38,808 nt of DNA from Clostridium punense (lineage in GTDB: Bacteria > Bacillota > Clostridia > Clostridiales > Clostridiaceae), in the NCBI RefSeq assembly GCF_017874425.1, contig NZ_JAGGLL010000035.1, forward strand, positions 1-38,808. Direction: 5' to 3'. Shown here piece after piece: positions 17,087 through 25,303 of the stretch (the stretch's first letter is position 1; each line of letters opens with the position of its first letter). A program made the translations under genes and the position numbers. Below the pieces are notes generated by a model that worked only from the letters and a program-made list of their open reading frames with translations, was not told the origin of the DNA and did not search any database.

Positions 17087-17590
17087 ATGTTTAATATAGG
17101 AGAATTAATAATATACTCTGGACACGGCATCTGTAAAATTGATGAAATATGTGAAAACACCATTTCAGGAATTACTAAAAAGTATTATGTATTACACCCT
17201 TTAGAAAGTGCTGAACTTAAAATTAGTACTCCAGTAGATAATGACAAGGTAAAAATGCTAGAGATTATCCACAAAGACGAAGCTGAAGAGATTTTAGAGT
17301 CCTTTAAGCAGACAGGAGTAACTTGGGTGGAATTAACTAGTCATAGAGAGCAGTTGTATTCTGAGATTGTAAAAGAAGGAAATCGCAGAGAAATTGCTAA
17401 AGTAGTTAATACCCTACTACGCAAAAAGCTAAAAACAGAAGCTAAAGGAAAAAAACTCTACGAGCAAGATAGAAGACTCTTGGAATTTATTCAGCGTATA
17501 TTGTTCTCTGAATTAGCAATGTCACTAAACACTACTTATAAAGAAATCTATGATAAGATCATTGTCAACATAACCATAAGCCAGCAATAG
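17087..17590 (+). CDS. CarD family transcriptional regulator
   Basis: A 167-residue CarD/CdnL-type protein. The N-terminal Tudor-like domain (FNIGELIIYSGHGICKIDEI, about 2-21, on through KYYVLHPL) is the part that binds the RNA polymerase beta subunit. The C-terminal helical domain (about 75-160) would contact DNA near the -10. ATG follows GAAGGGAG. It acts as a global RNAP-binding factor rather than an operator-specific repressor. Its closeness to the preceding Tudor-like gene suggests both tune polymerase activity. Confidence 0.85.
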   Translation: MFNIGELIIYSGHGICKIDEICENTISGITKKYYVLHPLESAELKISTPVDNDKVKMLEIIHKDEAEEILESFKQTGVTWVELTSHREQLYSEIVKEGNRREIAKVVNTLLRKKLKTEAKGKKLYEQDRRLLEFIQRILFSELAMSLNTTYKEIYDKIIVNITISQQ

Positions 17591-17612
17591 AAAATTTAAG
17601 TAAGCAATGTTC

Positions 17613-17688
17613 CTTCTCTTAGTCCAAGAGAAATAATAATCATGTAGAAAATACTGTGACTCTAAGGGAGTTATGCTTCTCTTAATCC
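17613..17688. repeat. 13-bp direct repeat and hairpin upstream of recA
   Basis: CTTCTCTTAGTCC (17613-17625) recurs as CTTCTCTTAATCC (17676-17688). The first copy is also half of the hairpin TTCTCTT-AGTCC-AAGAGAA. Position in the recA leader suggests a regulatory role; no canonical SOS box was found in the leader. Confidence 0.35.
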
Positions 17689-17772
17689 CATTTTAGAAAG
17701 TGGCAATATATATAAAAAAGAAAAAATAGTGAGTAGACAGTGATTCTTATAAAATGAAAGGCGTTGAATATA

Positions 17773-18825
17773 ATGCAAATTAACAATGAAAAGATTGCGG
17801 CACTAGATGCTGCAATGAATCAAATAGAAAAGCAATTTGGAAAAGGTTCCATAATGAAGCTTGGTGACAATAAAATGATGGATATCGAGGTTATTCCAAC
17901 AGGATCCTTGGCTTTAGATATAGCTCTTGGAGTTGGTGGAGTACCTAGGGGAAGAATAATTGAAATCTATGGTCCTGAATCCTCAGGTAAAACCACAGTT
18001 ACATTGCATATTGTTGCAGAAGCCCAAAAAAGGGGTGGAGCTGCAGCCTTTATTGATGCAGAACATGCTTTAGATCCAACCTATGCAAAGAAGGTTGGGG
18101 TAAACATTGAAGAGCTTATTGTGAGTCAACCTGATACAGGAGAGCAAGCTTTAGAAATAACAGAAGCTCTTGTAAGATCCAATGCTGTGGATGTAATTGT
18201 CATTGACTCTGTAGCTGCTCTTGTACCAAAGGCTGAAATTGAAGGGGAAATGGGGGACTCTCACATTGGATTGCAAGCAAGATTAATGTCTCAAGCCTTA
18301 AGAAAGCTTACAGCAGCCATTAATAAATCTAAATGTGTTGTTATATTTATTAATCAGCTAAGAGAAAAAATAGGTATAATGTTTGGAAATCCTGAAACTA
18401 CAGCAGGGGGACGTGCCCTTAAATTTTATTCCTCTGTAAGACTTGATATAAGAAAATTTGATACTATAAAAGTGGGAGAAGATACTCTAGGAAACAGGAC
18501 TAGAATAAAAGTAATTAAAAACAAAGTGGCACCACCTTTTAAAGTAGCTGAATTTGATATAATGTATAATGAGGGAATTTCTAAGGAAGGTAGCTTAATT
18601 GATTTAGCCGTTAATGAAAGCGTAGTTGAAAAAAGCGGTTCTTGGTTTGCTTATAAAGATACAAGACTAGGTCAGGGAAGAGAAAACTCAAAAGTTTACT
18701 TAAAGGAAAATCCTGAAACAGCGAGAGAAATAGAAGGTTTAATTAGAGAAAAAAATAAGCTGCCACAAGTGGAAACAATGGCAATAGCAGAAGTAGTAGA
18801 AGAGCACACTGAGGAAGCTGGTTAG
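17773..18825 (+). CDS. recA: Recombinase RecA
   Basis: A 350-residue RecA with all landmarks: Walker [10 protein letters not shown] (about 63-71), IDAEHALDP, Walker [11 protein letters not shown], the L1 loop region [25 protein letters not shown] and the L2/[19 protein letters not shown] region. It forms ATP-dependent filaments on single-stranded DNA, driving homologous recombination and LexA cleavage. ATG 17773 is chosen because AAAGG lies 11 nt upstream; the in-frame TTG at 17764 is too close to it. The acidic C-terminus (EEHTEEAG) is normal. Confidence 0.98.
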   Translation: MQINNEKIAALDAAMNQIEKQFGKGSIMKLGDNKMMDIEVIPTGSLALDIALGVGGVPRGRIIEIYGPESSGKTTVTLHIVAEAQKRGGAAAFIDAEHALDPTYAKKVGVNIEELIVSQPDTGEQALEITEALVRSNAVDVIVIDSVAALVPKAEIEGEMGDSHIGLQARLMSQALRKLTAAINKSKCVVIFINQLREKIGIMFGNPETTAGGRALKFYSSVRLDIRKFDTIKVGEDTLGNRTRIKVIKNKVAPPFKVAEFDIMYNEGISKEGSLIDLAVNESVVEKSGSWFAYKDTRLGQGRENSKVYLKENPETAREIEGLIREKNKLPQVETMAIAEVVEEHTEEAG

Positions 18826-18976
18826 TTCAAGGCAATTAACGCTTAATGACAATGATGGAGAGTTAGAGGAATTAATTATGAAGTACCTCAAATAAACTAA
18901 AAAGTATTTTTGATTGATATTCTATTGATAGAAGTAAATCTAGGAACTCTAATAGATATTTTAGGAAAAATGATGA

Positions 18977-19039
18977 TTGATTAACTGAATACCTAGCATT
19001 ATAATACACATATAATTATTCAATAAGTGTTTATTGGAA
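18977..19039 (+). promoter_or_regulatory. Promoter and palindromic operator of the ABC exporter
   Basis: TTGATT (18977-18982) and TATAAT (19000-19005) are spaced exactly 17 bp. The palindrome CAATAA-gtgt-TTATTG (19021-19036), with partial TTC/GAA extension, sits just after the expected start point. That is a repressor position, yet no regulator gene adjoins the transporter, so the repressor would be encoded elsewhere. Confidence 0.65.
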
Positions 19040-19053
19040 AGTGAGGAGCTATC

Positions 19054-19797
19054 ATGGACATTTATATCAGTCATATCGACAAAAGTTTCGATAAAAAGCA
19101 AGTGCTTTATGGAATTGATTTTTCTATTGGTTCAGGTGACATTGTTTGTTTGCTTGGCCCTTCAGGTTCAGGGAAAACTACCTTGATTCGCTGCTTAATT
19201 GGTGCGATCAAAGCTGAGAGGGGTCAAATAAAGTATGGTGATATTGTAGTGCCAAACTTAAAACTTATGCAAACAATTGGTTTTATGCCACAAAATGATG
19301 CCCTTTATGACGATTTAACAGGCGAGAACAATCTCAAATTTTTTGCAGGTCTGAACAAGATGCCCGCTAATCAGCAGAAAAGTAGGATAAACGAAGTATT
19401 GGACCTTGTTAAGCTAATAGGTGACAGAAACAAGTTAGTTGCAAACTACTCTGGTGGAATGAAAAAACGTCTTTCACTTGCAGCGGCACTTATTCACAAC
19501 CCGCAAGTTTTACTTTTAGATGAGCCTACTGTAGGGATTGATCCAATTCTGCGTAGATCTATTTGGGACGAGCTAAAAAAACTTAAAAAACAGGGCGTAA
19601 CCATAATAGTTTCAACACATGTTATGGATGAGGTTTCTGAGTGCGATCGTGCGGCACTAATTTATAATGGTAGGTTGATTAACTACGATAATGTTGATAA
19701 CTTGCTTGCAAAAACTAAAACAGGCAAGATTGAAGAACTATTCTTCATAGCTGCAGAAACTTATGAAAGGGGTGCTTCAAATGCTAAATCTAGCTAA
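19054..19797 (+). CDS. ABC transporter ATP-binding protein (multidrug exporter type)
   Basis: A 247-residue ATPase of the DrrA/CcmA type. Walker A GPSGSGKTT (about 35-43), Q-loop FMPQND, signature YSGGMKKRLS, Walker B LLLDEPTVGID and the switch His in STHVMDE are all intact. It powers the adjacent ABC-2 permease. ATG follows GTGAGGAG. The two genes overlap by 17 bp. Codons with CG (cgt, cgc, gcg) look commoner than in neighbours, a weak hint of transfer. Confidence 0.92.
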   Translation: MDIYISHIDKSFDKKQVLYGIDFSIGSGDIVCLLGPSGSGKTTLIRCLIGAIKAERGQIKYGDIVVPNLKLMQTIGFMPQNDALYDDLTGENNLKFFAGLNKMPANQQKSRINEVLDLVKLIGDRNKLVANYSGGMKKRLSLAAALIHNPQVLLLDEPTVGIDPILRRSIWDELKKLKKQGVTIIVSTHVMDEVSECDRAALIYNGRLINYDNVDNLLAKTKTGKIEELFFIAAETYERGASNAKSS

Positions 19798-20794
19798 GAG
19801 AGTTATACTCCAAGTTATGGGTGATAAGCGTACTGTGGCTATGATTTTATTTGCCCCGCTTTTAATTTTAACTTTACTTTCATTATTACTTGGGAATATC
19901 AGTTATGTCCCAACTATTGCTGTTGATAAAACCATACCTGCACCGATTGTTTCAGCTTTAAAAGAACAAGATGCAACCATCATCACAATGGAAAATGATG
20001 TGGATAAAACACTTTATTTAAAAGACAAAAAAGCCGATGCTGTTTTCTCACTAAACGGACAATCACCTAAAATTGACATACTTGAAGCTAACACAAAAAG
20101 TGGCAAAGCTATGAACTGTATACAAGATGCACTTTCCGAACTAAACCCTACAGCAAAAATGCAAATTAACAGAGTATATGGAGATTCTGACTTTTCAACA
20201 TTTGATTCCATGGGATACATTTTCTTAGGTATTTTTGCGTTTTTCCTTGTGTTTGTAATTTCTGGAACAGCACTTGTTCGTGAGCGCAGTCAAGGTACAC
20301 TTGAACGTTTGCTAATGTCCCAAATAAAACGTTATGAAGTAGTACTTGGTTACACTTTAGGGTACAGCGTATTTGCTGTTGCTCAGGCTATTTTAGTTTC
20401 GTTGTACTCAATGTTTGTGTTACATCTTCCATTTGAAGGGAATGCCTTTTGGGTTGTTATTACTATGGTACTAACATCCATTGCTGCAGTTGCATTTGGT
20501 GCCACTGTTTCTATTTTCTCAACAACCGAGTTTCAAGTATTACAGCTTATTCCACTAATCATAGTTCCACAAATTTTCTTTTCAGGATTGATTCCTCTTG
20601 ACACAATTCCTTATGGACTTGGTAAACTGTGTTACTTAACACCAATTTATTACGGCTGTTCGGCACTAAAGCTTATCATGGTGGAGGGTCAAGGTATTAG
20701 TGCAATTTGGTTATTCTTAGTGGCACTGCTGGGCTATGCATTAGTGCTATGTACTATAAATGTAGTGGCACTTAAAAAGTACAGAAGTATATAA
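19781..20794 (+). CDS. ABC-2 type transporter permease
   Basis: A 337-residue permease of the ABC-2 family. TM1 is at about 20-42, followed by a large extracytoplasmic domain of about 120 residues and five more helices from about 145. The region after TM2 has ALVRERSQGTLERLL, the conserved cytoplasmic coupling motif, and the end has the usual GLIPLDTIPYGLGKLCYLTPIYY-type loop. ATG 19781 has AAAGGGG 8 nt upstream; ATG 19763 lacks a site. It probably exports a hydrophobic drug or lipid; the substrate is unknown. Confidence 0.9.
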   Translation: MLNLAKRVILQVMGDKRTVAMILFAPLLILTLLSLLLGNISYVPTIAVDKTIPAPIVSALKEQDATIITMENDVDKTLYLKDKKADAVFSLNGQSPKIDILEANTKSGKAMNCIQDALSELNPTAKMQINRVYGDSDFSTFDSMGYIFLGIFAFFLVFVISGTALVRERSQGTLERLLMSQIKRYEVVLGYTLGYSVFAVAQAILVSLYSMFVLHLPFEGNAFWVVITMVLTSIAAVAFGATVSIFSTTEFQVLQLIPLIIVPQIFFSGLIPLDTIPYGLGKLCYLTPIYYGCSALKLIMVEGQGISAIWLFLVALLGYALVLCTINVVALKKYRSI

Positions 20795-20904
20795 TTTAAG
20801 GGTTTCTTATTATAGTCAAAATTTATACATTCTTTCTGCATTCATCAAAATATTCTGCTCCTTTCTGGGATATTAATTTCTGACTTATGATGAGTCTTAA
20901 TTAT

Positions 20905-20944
20905 AAAAAAGCTACTTTGTTTGCAGACAAGGTAGCTTTTTTTA
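20905..20944 (+). terminator. Terminator of the ABC exporter operon
   Basis: AAAAAGCTACTTTGT pairs with ACAAGGTAGCTTTTT (one G-U pair) and is followed by T residues. Confidence 0.85.
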
Positions 20945-21214
20945 TCTTTAGTAATATAAATTAACGAATACTGAAATTATGGGGGGTTAATAAATAGCCT
21001 ATAACTTGAATGAACCTCATGTCATGGAACTAACAGTGCAGGTTCTTTAAACAGTATATTAATCATAGTGAAGTTAAAAACAATTTTGTGCGTTTATTTA
21101 TTGCTGAAAATATATAAATTTTTAAGGGGAATCAATAATATGCTTCTTATGGTATAATTTTACTAAAGCAAAAGGGTGGTAGGGTATTATAAGAGATTAA
21201 AGGGGGAGTATATT

Positions 21215-22363
21215 TTGATATCAATACCATATGTATTTATAGCTGGGATTTTAATAGTAATTTGGTCAAGCTATAGATTTATAGTACTAAAGAAAATGCA
21301 GAAGAAAAATATGAAAAGAGAAATAGTTGTGAATGTGTTTTTCATTTATTTTCTAGTGGTAATCGGTTTAACCATATGTAAAAGGGCTATGTTGGAGTTT
21401 AGCTTTTATCATAGCTTCCATACTAATTACATACCTTTAGTTGAAACAATAAAGATGTTTAAAAATAATACCATGGGCATAGGGTATGGATTCTATAATG
21501 TTATAGGAAATATATTGTTATTTATGCCCTTAGGTTTTTTTATACCTTTACTTTTTCAAAGGAAGAATAATGTTAGAGCAGTAGCTAAATATGGCTTCAT
21601 CACATCCTTAACCATAGAGATTATTCAGTTTTTTACAGCAATAAATTTAACTGATGTTGATGACCTAATTTTTAATACCCTAGGAACAATCTTAGGCTTA
21701 GGTATTTTTAACTTATTCAATAATTTAGTTAAAAATACTAAAGTTGAAAAATTAATTGCAAGTATAACTAGCACATTTCATGGAGGTCTGGTAAAACTTA
21801 TACTTAAACCACTAAGTATTATGATAGGCATAGTTACAATTTTTAGTGCTGCTATGGTTTATAATTCTACAATGTCTGGAGATTTATCTAATGAGGAAAT
21901 AGCTAGAGAGGTATTTAAATATAGACCTAATAAAGATTTTGTAGTTGAAAAAGAAGTTTTAGGGTACAAGCTATTTCTTAAAGATGAGGGAACGTATATC
22001 GACTTAATCTCCGTAAAAAAAGTTTTTAATAATAGATGGGATAAAAATGGAATAGGTAGTCAGTTTGAAAAAATGAGGGGGGATTATGATATTCGAACTA
22101 TTCATGAGGAAAATTCAGTGGGAGTTTTAGTGTATGGAAAGAACAAAGGTGCAAGTAAAATTGAAATAAAATTTAATGGGAAATCCTATGTTGAAGAATT
22201 AAAATTAGAGAAATATTTTATTGTAGCGTTTCCTAGTTTTGAAGCTTTAGATAAAAATACTGATATGTATAATGTTTTTAATGGGAAAGAAAGCAAAGAC
22301 TTGAGTATAAAGCTTTATGATGCACAGGGTAGGGAGTATAATGAGATGAAGCAGAGAGAGTAA
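21215..22363 (+). CDS. VanZ family membrane protein with extracytoplasmic C-terminal region
   Basis: A 382-residue protein. The VanZ-like domain spans about 35-175, with membrane helices and the motifs NYIPLVETI, NVIGNILLFMPLGFFIP, an E-IIQFF helix and TDVDDLIFNTLGTILG. A further helix (about 205-220) leads to a hydrophilic C-terminal half of about 160 residues, probably outside the cell. VanZ gives low-level teicoplanin resistance in enterococci; most homologues are uncharacterised. TTG 21215 follows AGGGGGAG by 6 nt; the in-frame GTG at 21176 has no good site. Confidence 0.75.
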   Translation: MISIPYVFIAGILIVIWSSYRFIVLKKMQKKNMKREIVVNVFFIYFLVVIGLTICKRAMLEFSFYHSFHTNYIPLVETIKMFKNNTMGIGYGFYNVIGNILLFMPLGFFIPLLFQRKNNVRAVAKYGFITSLTIEIIQFFTAINLTDVDDLIFNTLGTILGLGIFNLFNNLVKNTKVEKLIASITSTFHGGLVKLILKPLSIMIGIVTIFSAAMVYNSTMSGDLSNEEIAREVFKYRPNKDFVVEKEVLGYKLFLKDEGTYIDLISVKKVFNNRWDKNGIGSQFEKMRGDYDIRTIHEENSVGVLVYGKNKGASKIEIKFNGKSYVEELKLEKYFIVAFPSFEALDKNTDMYNVFNGKESKDLSIKLYDAQGREYNEMKQRE

Positions 22364-22433
22364 AGTGTATATTAGAGTAAGCTAACTAGTGCATATATTT
22401 TTTATTTTATAAACAGAAAGGAAGAAACTTACA

Positions 22434-22919
22434 ATGGAGAGCAAACTAAAAATTGAAACAGATAGATGCATAGTAAGAGAGTTTAAAGAAAAGGATTTAG
22501 ACTCCTTCACCACCTATAGAAATGATGAACAGTGGATGAAGTATCAGGATTTTAAAAAATTAACAAAAGAGCAGTATAGAAAAGCTTTAATAAAGCCCTT
22601 AGATATAGAAAAGGGAATGCAACTTGCTATAGCAGACAAAGTTACAGATGAGCTTTTAGGAGATTTGTACCTTTCAAAAAAAGAAGAAACTATTACAATA
22701 GGATATTCAATTAATCCTGCCTATGCTAGAAAGGGATATGTTAGTGAGGTTTTAAAGAGCTTATTACCAAAACTTAAAGAAGAATATCCACAGTTTGAAA
22801 TAGTAGCTATGACTGATAAGGAAAACCTTCCTTCGAAGAGTTTATTGCTTAAATTAGGCTTTGTATATGATGGATGGATAGAACAGTGGCAGTCAGAAGT
22901 CTATATTTATTCAAAGTAA
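22434..22919 (+). CDS. GNAT family N-acetyltransferase (RimJ/RimL-like)
   Basis: A 161-residue acetyltransferase. It opens with the IETDRCIVREFKEKDLDSF strand-helix typical of the RimJ/RimL group. The acetyl-CoA site is at about 95-108 (SINPAYARKGYVSEVLK), followed by DKENLPSKSLLLKLGFVYDG. Such enzymes acetylate protein N-termini, amino acids or antibiotics. The start is preceded by GGAAGAAAC, and it is 70 bp after the VanZ gene. Substrate unknown. Confidence 0.85.
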   Translation: MESKLKIETDRCIVREFKEKDLDSFTTYRNDEQWMKYQDFKKLTKEQYRKALIKPLDIEKGMQLAIADKVTDELLGDLYLSKKEETITIGYSINPAYARKGYVSEVLKSLLPKLKEEYPQFEIVAMTDKENLPSKSLLLKLGFVYDGWIEQWQSEVYIYSK

Positions 22920-22945
22920 GTAAAACCTAAATAGCTATAATTATT

Positions 22946-22999
22946 AAAAAAGTAAGAAGGGTTGAAGGGAAACTTAACTTTAATCTTTCTTACTTTTTT
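22946..22999. terminator. Intrinsic terminator after the GNAT gene
   Basis: AAAAAAGTAAGAA pairs perfectly with TTCTTACTTTTTT around a 28-nt interior that can pair further. Confidence 0.8.
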
Positions 23000-23213
23000 A
23001 TATACTTTAATAACGGTGTAGAAACTCTAGCTCCGACATCTTTTATAAGTGGCAAATGAATGGCTTTTCAACCACTAGATTTAGAAAAATAGCTTTGTTC
23101 AACAAATTTTATTTGTTCAATTGGAATTTGATTTCAAAGGAATGGCACAAAGTGGATTTATTCTTATTTAGTGAGAAAATATACTAAGAATGACCCTACT
23201 TTATTATAACTAT
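23000..23213. other. Intergenic region, no gene seen
   Basis: No supported ORF. TTTGTTCAA occurs twice near 23095-23120. The stretch lies downstream of the minus-strand gene remnant and may be part of the same decayed locus. Confidence 0.3.
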
Positions 23214-23462
23214 CTAAATAACCTTACTAATTAATACAGTAATTAAAGTAATAAAAACCATTTTAACTGGGAAGCTGAGTCCTTTATAATTTGAGTCCAT
23301 AAAGTCATTAACAGCCTTTTCTCTTCCACCCTCATTTATGCTTAAAATATGTGAATACATTGCATTTCCCCTAAGCCCATAGGAAGCTCCTGAAATTATT
23401 ATGCAGATTTTTACAGTGATTATATAACTAAAGACTGTTACCTTATTTCTTTGAATATAATT
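23214..23462 (-). pseudogene. 5'-truncated remnant of a small membrane protein gene
   Basis: The minus strand is open for 82 codons, ending in TAG at 23214-23216, but no usable start exists near the beginning: the first ATG comes 34 codons in, without a clear ribosome binding site. The translation looks protein-like: a hydrophobic segment (CIIISGASYGLRGN), a charged loop (INEGGREKAVNDF) and a final hydrophobic helix (KMVFITLITVLISKVI). This is the profile of the C-terminal part of a small two-helix membrane protein, loosely like DUF2628. The 5' side abuts the leader of the next gene, consistent with deletion. A 48-residue product from the internal ATG is a less likely alternative. Confidence 0.5.
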
Positions 23463-23493
23463 CTATTAATTACGTTTTATGGAGGAATTTTCA

Positions 23494-24306
23494 ATGAGAA
23501 GTATTGCTGTTAAAGAACATGTTTTTCAAGAGCTAATCCCTAAAGAACAGGTAATTCCTTTTACTATGTTTTATGCTATAGGAGAAGATAAGGATTCCTT
23601 TTTTATAACAAATGATAACAATATAATTATTGGACAACAACGTCCTACATCACCTTTATGGGTTTATATTAAAAATCAGTTAAGTAGTAATGAAATAAAA
23701 GAGGTTGTGAATATCATAGGAGAAAGGTTAGTACTAAATCCTAATCTTATGGTTGATGGAGAAGATAGAAATATTAAGTCTATACTAGAAGAGGTTTCAC
23801 GTATTTTTGGAATTTCATTTAAAGTTAACATTTCAAAAAATTCCTATGTTTGTCATAATACTATAAAACCTGAAAAAGGTTCTGGTCACCTTTCCAAAGT
23901 TAATGAAAGTGATTTAGAAACACTTACTATATTTTCTAGAGATAATTGGGAAGATATCGGTTTTGGACTTCTTACACCAGAGCAAGCCATAAAGTTTGCA
24001 AAACGAAAACTAGTTAAAAAGGATTTTCATGTTTGGAGAAATGAAGATGGAAAAGTAGTTGCCATGGCTTCTGTGCATAAACATGGTAAAATTGCCTTTA
24101 CTGATGGGGTGTTCACAGATAGAAATGAGAGAAATAAAGGTTATGGAAAGTTCTTAGTGCACGAAATTACAAAAGAGCTACTAGGTGGTGGATTTTTGCC
24201 CATATTATATGCAGATCGTAGACAGGTTGTTCCTAACCATATATATAAAAGTATTGGCTATGAATACTGCGGGGAGATTACAGAATATAGGTTTTTAAGT
24301 ATTTAG
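23494..24306 (+). CDS. Two-domain GNAT family acetyltransferase
   Basis: A 270-residue protein. The C-terminal half is a GNAT domain: GKVVAMASVHKHGKIAFTDGVFTDRNERNKGYGKFLVHEI holds strands 4-5 and the acetyl-CoA pyrophosphate loop (RNKGYGK, about 219-225), followed by ADRRQVVPNHIYKSIGYEYCG. The N-terminal 130 residues form a second, degenerate domain common in larger GNAT proteins of Firmicutes. ATG 23494 is used because TGGAGGA lies 7 nt upstream; ATG 23479 overlaps it. Substrate unknown. Confidence 0.85.
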   Translation: MRSIAVKEHVFQELIPKEQVIPFTMFYAIGEDKDSFFITNDNNIIIGQQRPTSPLWVYIKNQLSSNEIKEVVNIIGERLVLNPNLMVDGEDRNIKSILEEVSRIFGISFKVNISKNSYVCHNTIKPEKGSGHLSKVNESDLETLTIFSRDNWEDIGFGLLTPEQAIKFAKRKLVKKDFHVWRNEDGKVVAMASVHKHGKIAFTDGVFTDRNERNKGYGKFLVHEITKELLGGGFLPILYADRRQVVPNHIYKSIGYEYCGEITEYRFLSI

Positions 24307-24313
24307 TTGTAGG

Positions 24314-24430
24314 TTACAAACATTGCATTTGGATTTCAAAAGTTGCGTTTCACTTACAAATATTCAGTTATCACTTACAAACATTACATCTGGAATTACA
24401 AAGTAGCTTCTCATCTTACTATTAACAAAG
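24314..24430. repeat. Degenerate tandem repeat, unit about 60 bp, two copies
   Basis: TTACAAACATTGCATTTGGA (24314) recurs 60 bp later as TTACAAACATTACATCTGGA (24374). Similarity continues through the rest of the unit with substitutions and small shifts (TTCAAAAGTTGCG versus TACAAAGTAGC). An extra CACTTACAAATATT word lies between. It is in a non-coding gap before a promoter. Function unknown. Confidence 0.5.
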
Positions 24431-24509
24431 GATATGGGAAGTTGATGTTATAATTAACCTAGGAATATGTTGAGTCAATAAAAACATACCTAAATTTAAT
24501 AAGTATTTA

Positions 24510-24538
24510 TTGATAAACAATAAATATTGTGGTATTAT
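24510..24538 (+). promoter_or_regulatory. Promoter with palindromic operator before DUF2975/XRE pair
   Basis: TTGATA (24510-24515) and TATTAT (24533-24538) are spaced 17 bp. The spacer contains the inverted repeat ACAATA-aa-TATTGT (24517-24530). A factor bound there would exclude RNA polymerase. The XRE protein of this operon is the obvious candidate (inferred). Confidence 0.65.
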
Positions 24539-24570
24539 AGACATATAAAATAATTTTGAGGTGATTTTTA

Positions 24571-25023
24571 ATGAAAAAGTATTCAACAACTTTCTTAAAG
24601 ATAGCTGTTACGCTTATTGGAATTCCCGTTCTTGCCCTATGTATATTTTGGGTGCCTGGATTTGTGGGCTACATTCATTTTCCTATTATAATGGGTGTGT
24701 ACCTATCGGCGTTAACTTTCTTCTTTGCTCTTTACCAAGCTATTAAGCTTTTAACCTATATCGACAAGAATAAGGCTTTCTCAGAATTATCCGTAAAGGC
24801 ATTAAAGAATATAAAATACTGTGCAAACACAATCAGTGTTATATACTTAGTAATTGTACCATTCATATTCCCAATAGCAGATGCAGATGATGCGCCTGGT
24901 CTTGTGGCATTCCCATTAATCATTATTTTTGGAGCAATGGTTATTGCAGTGTTTGCTGCTGTACTTCAAAGGCTTTTACATGATGCTATAGAAATGAAGT
25001 CTGAAAATGAATTGACGATATGA
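24571..25023 (+). CDS. DUF2975 family membrane protein
   Basis: A 150-residue protein with four membrane helices (about 9-30, 40-61, 88-108, 112-135) and the short loop DKNKAFSELSVKALKNIKYCA typical of DUF2975. Members are almost always encoded directly before a short XRE regulator of the YozG type, as here, and their role is unknown. ATG follows TGAGGTG. The stop lies 10 bp before the next start. Confidence 0.8.
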   Translation: MKKYSTTFLKIAVTLIGIPVLALCIFWVPGFVGYIHFPIIMGVYLSALTFFFALYQAIKLLTYIDKNKAFSELSVKALKNIKYCANTISVIYLVIVPFIFPIADADDAPGLVAFPLIIIFGAMVIAVFAAVLQRLLHDAIEMKSENELTI

Positions 25024-25033
25024 GGTGAAAAAC

Positions 25034-25243
25034 ATGGCAATTATAATAAATGTTGATGTGATGCTTGCTAAAAGGAAAATGAGCGTTACAGAACTTTCAG
25101 AGAGAGTTGGAATAACCATGGCAAACCTCTCTATACTTAAAAATGGAAAGGCAAAGGCTATTAGATTTTCAACTTTAGAGGGGATTTGTAAGGCTTTGGA
25201 CTGTCAACCAGGGGATATTTTAGAATATAGAAGTGATACTTAA
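25034..25243 (+). CDS. XRE family helix-turn-helix regulator (YozG-like)
   Basis: A 69-residue protein that is essentially one HTH domain: MLAKRKMSVTELSERVGITMANLSILKNGKAKAIRFSTL is the helix 1-4 region, and LDCQPGDILEY is the family's closing motif. It ends the DUF2975 operon. ATG 25034 follows TGAGGTG; the GTG at 25025 overlaps that site. It may regulate its own promoter, with the membrane partner modulating it; this is inferred from conserved pairing. Confidence 0.85.
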   Translation: MAIIINVDVMLAKRKMSVTELSERVGITMANLSILKNGKAKAIRFSTLEGICKALDCQPGDILEYRSDT

Positions 25244-25303
25244 GGAATTTTAAGTTCGAAAAGTAATTTGAATTTGTGAGGAAGGTTTATTTGGGGGAAA
25301 TAT

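Noticed and set aside
17591-17772. SOS (LexA) box upstream of recA
   Set aside because: I looked for GAAC/GTTC-type palindromes; only an isolated GTTC half is present, so no LexA site is claimed.
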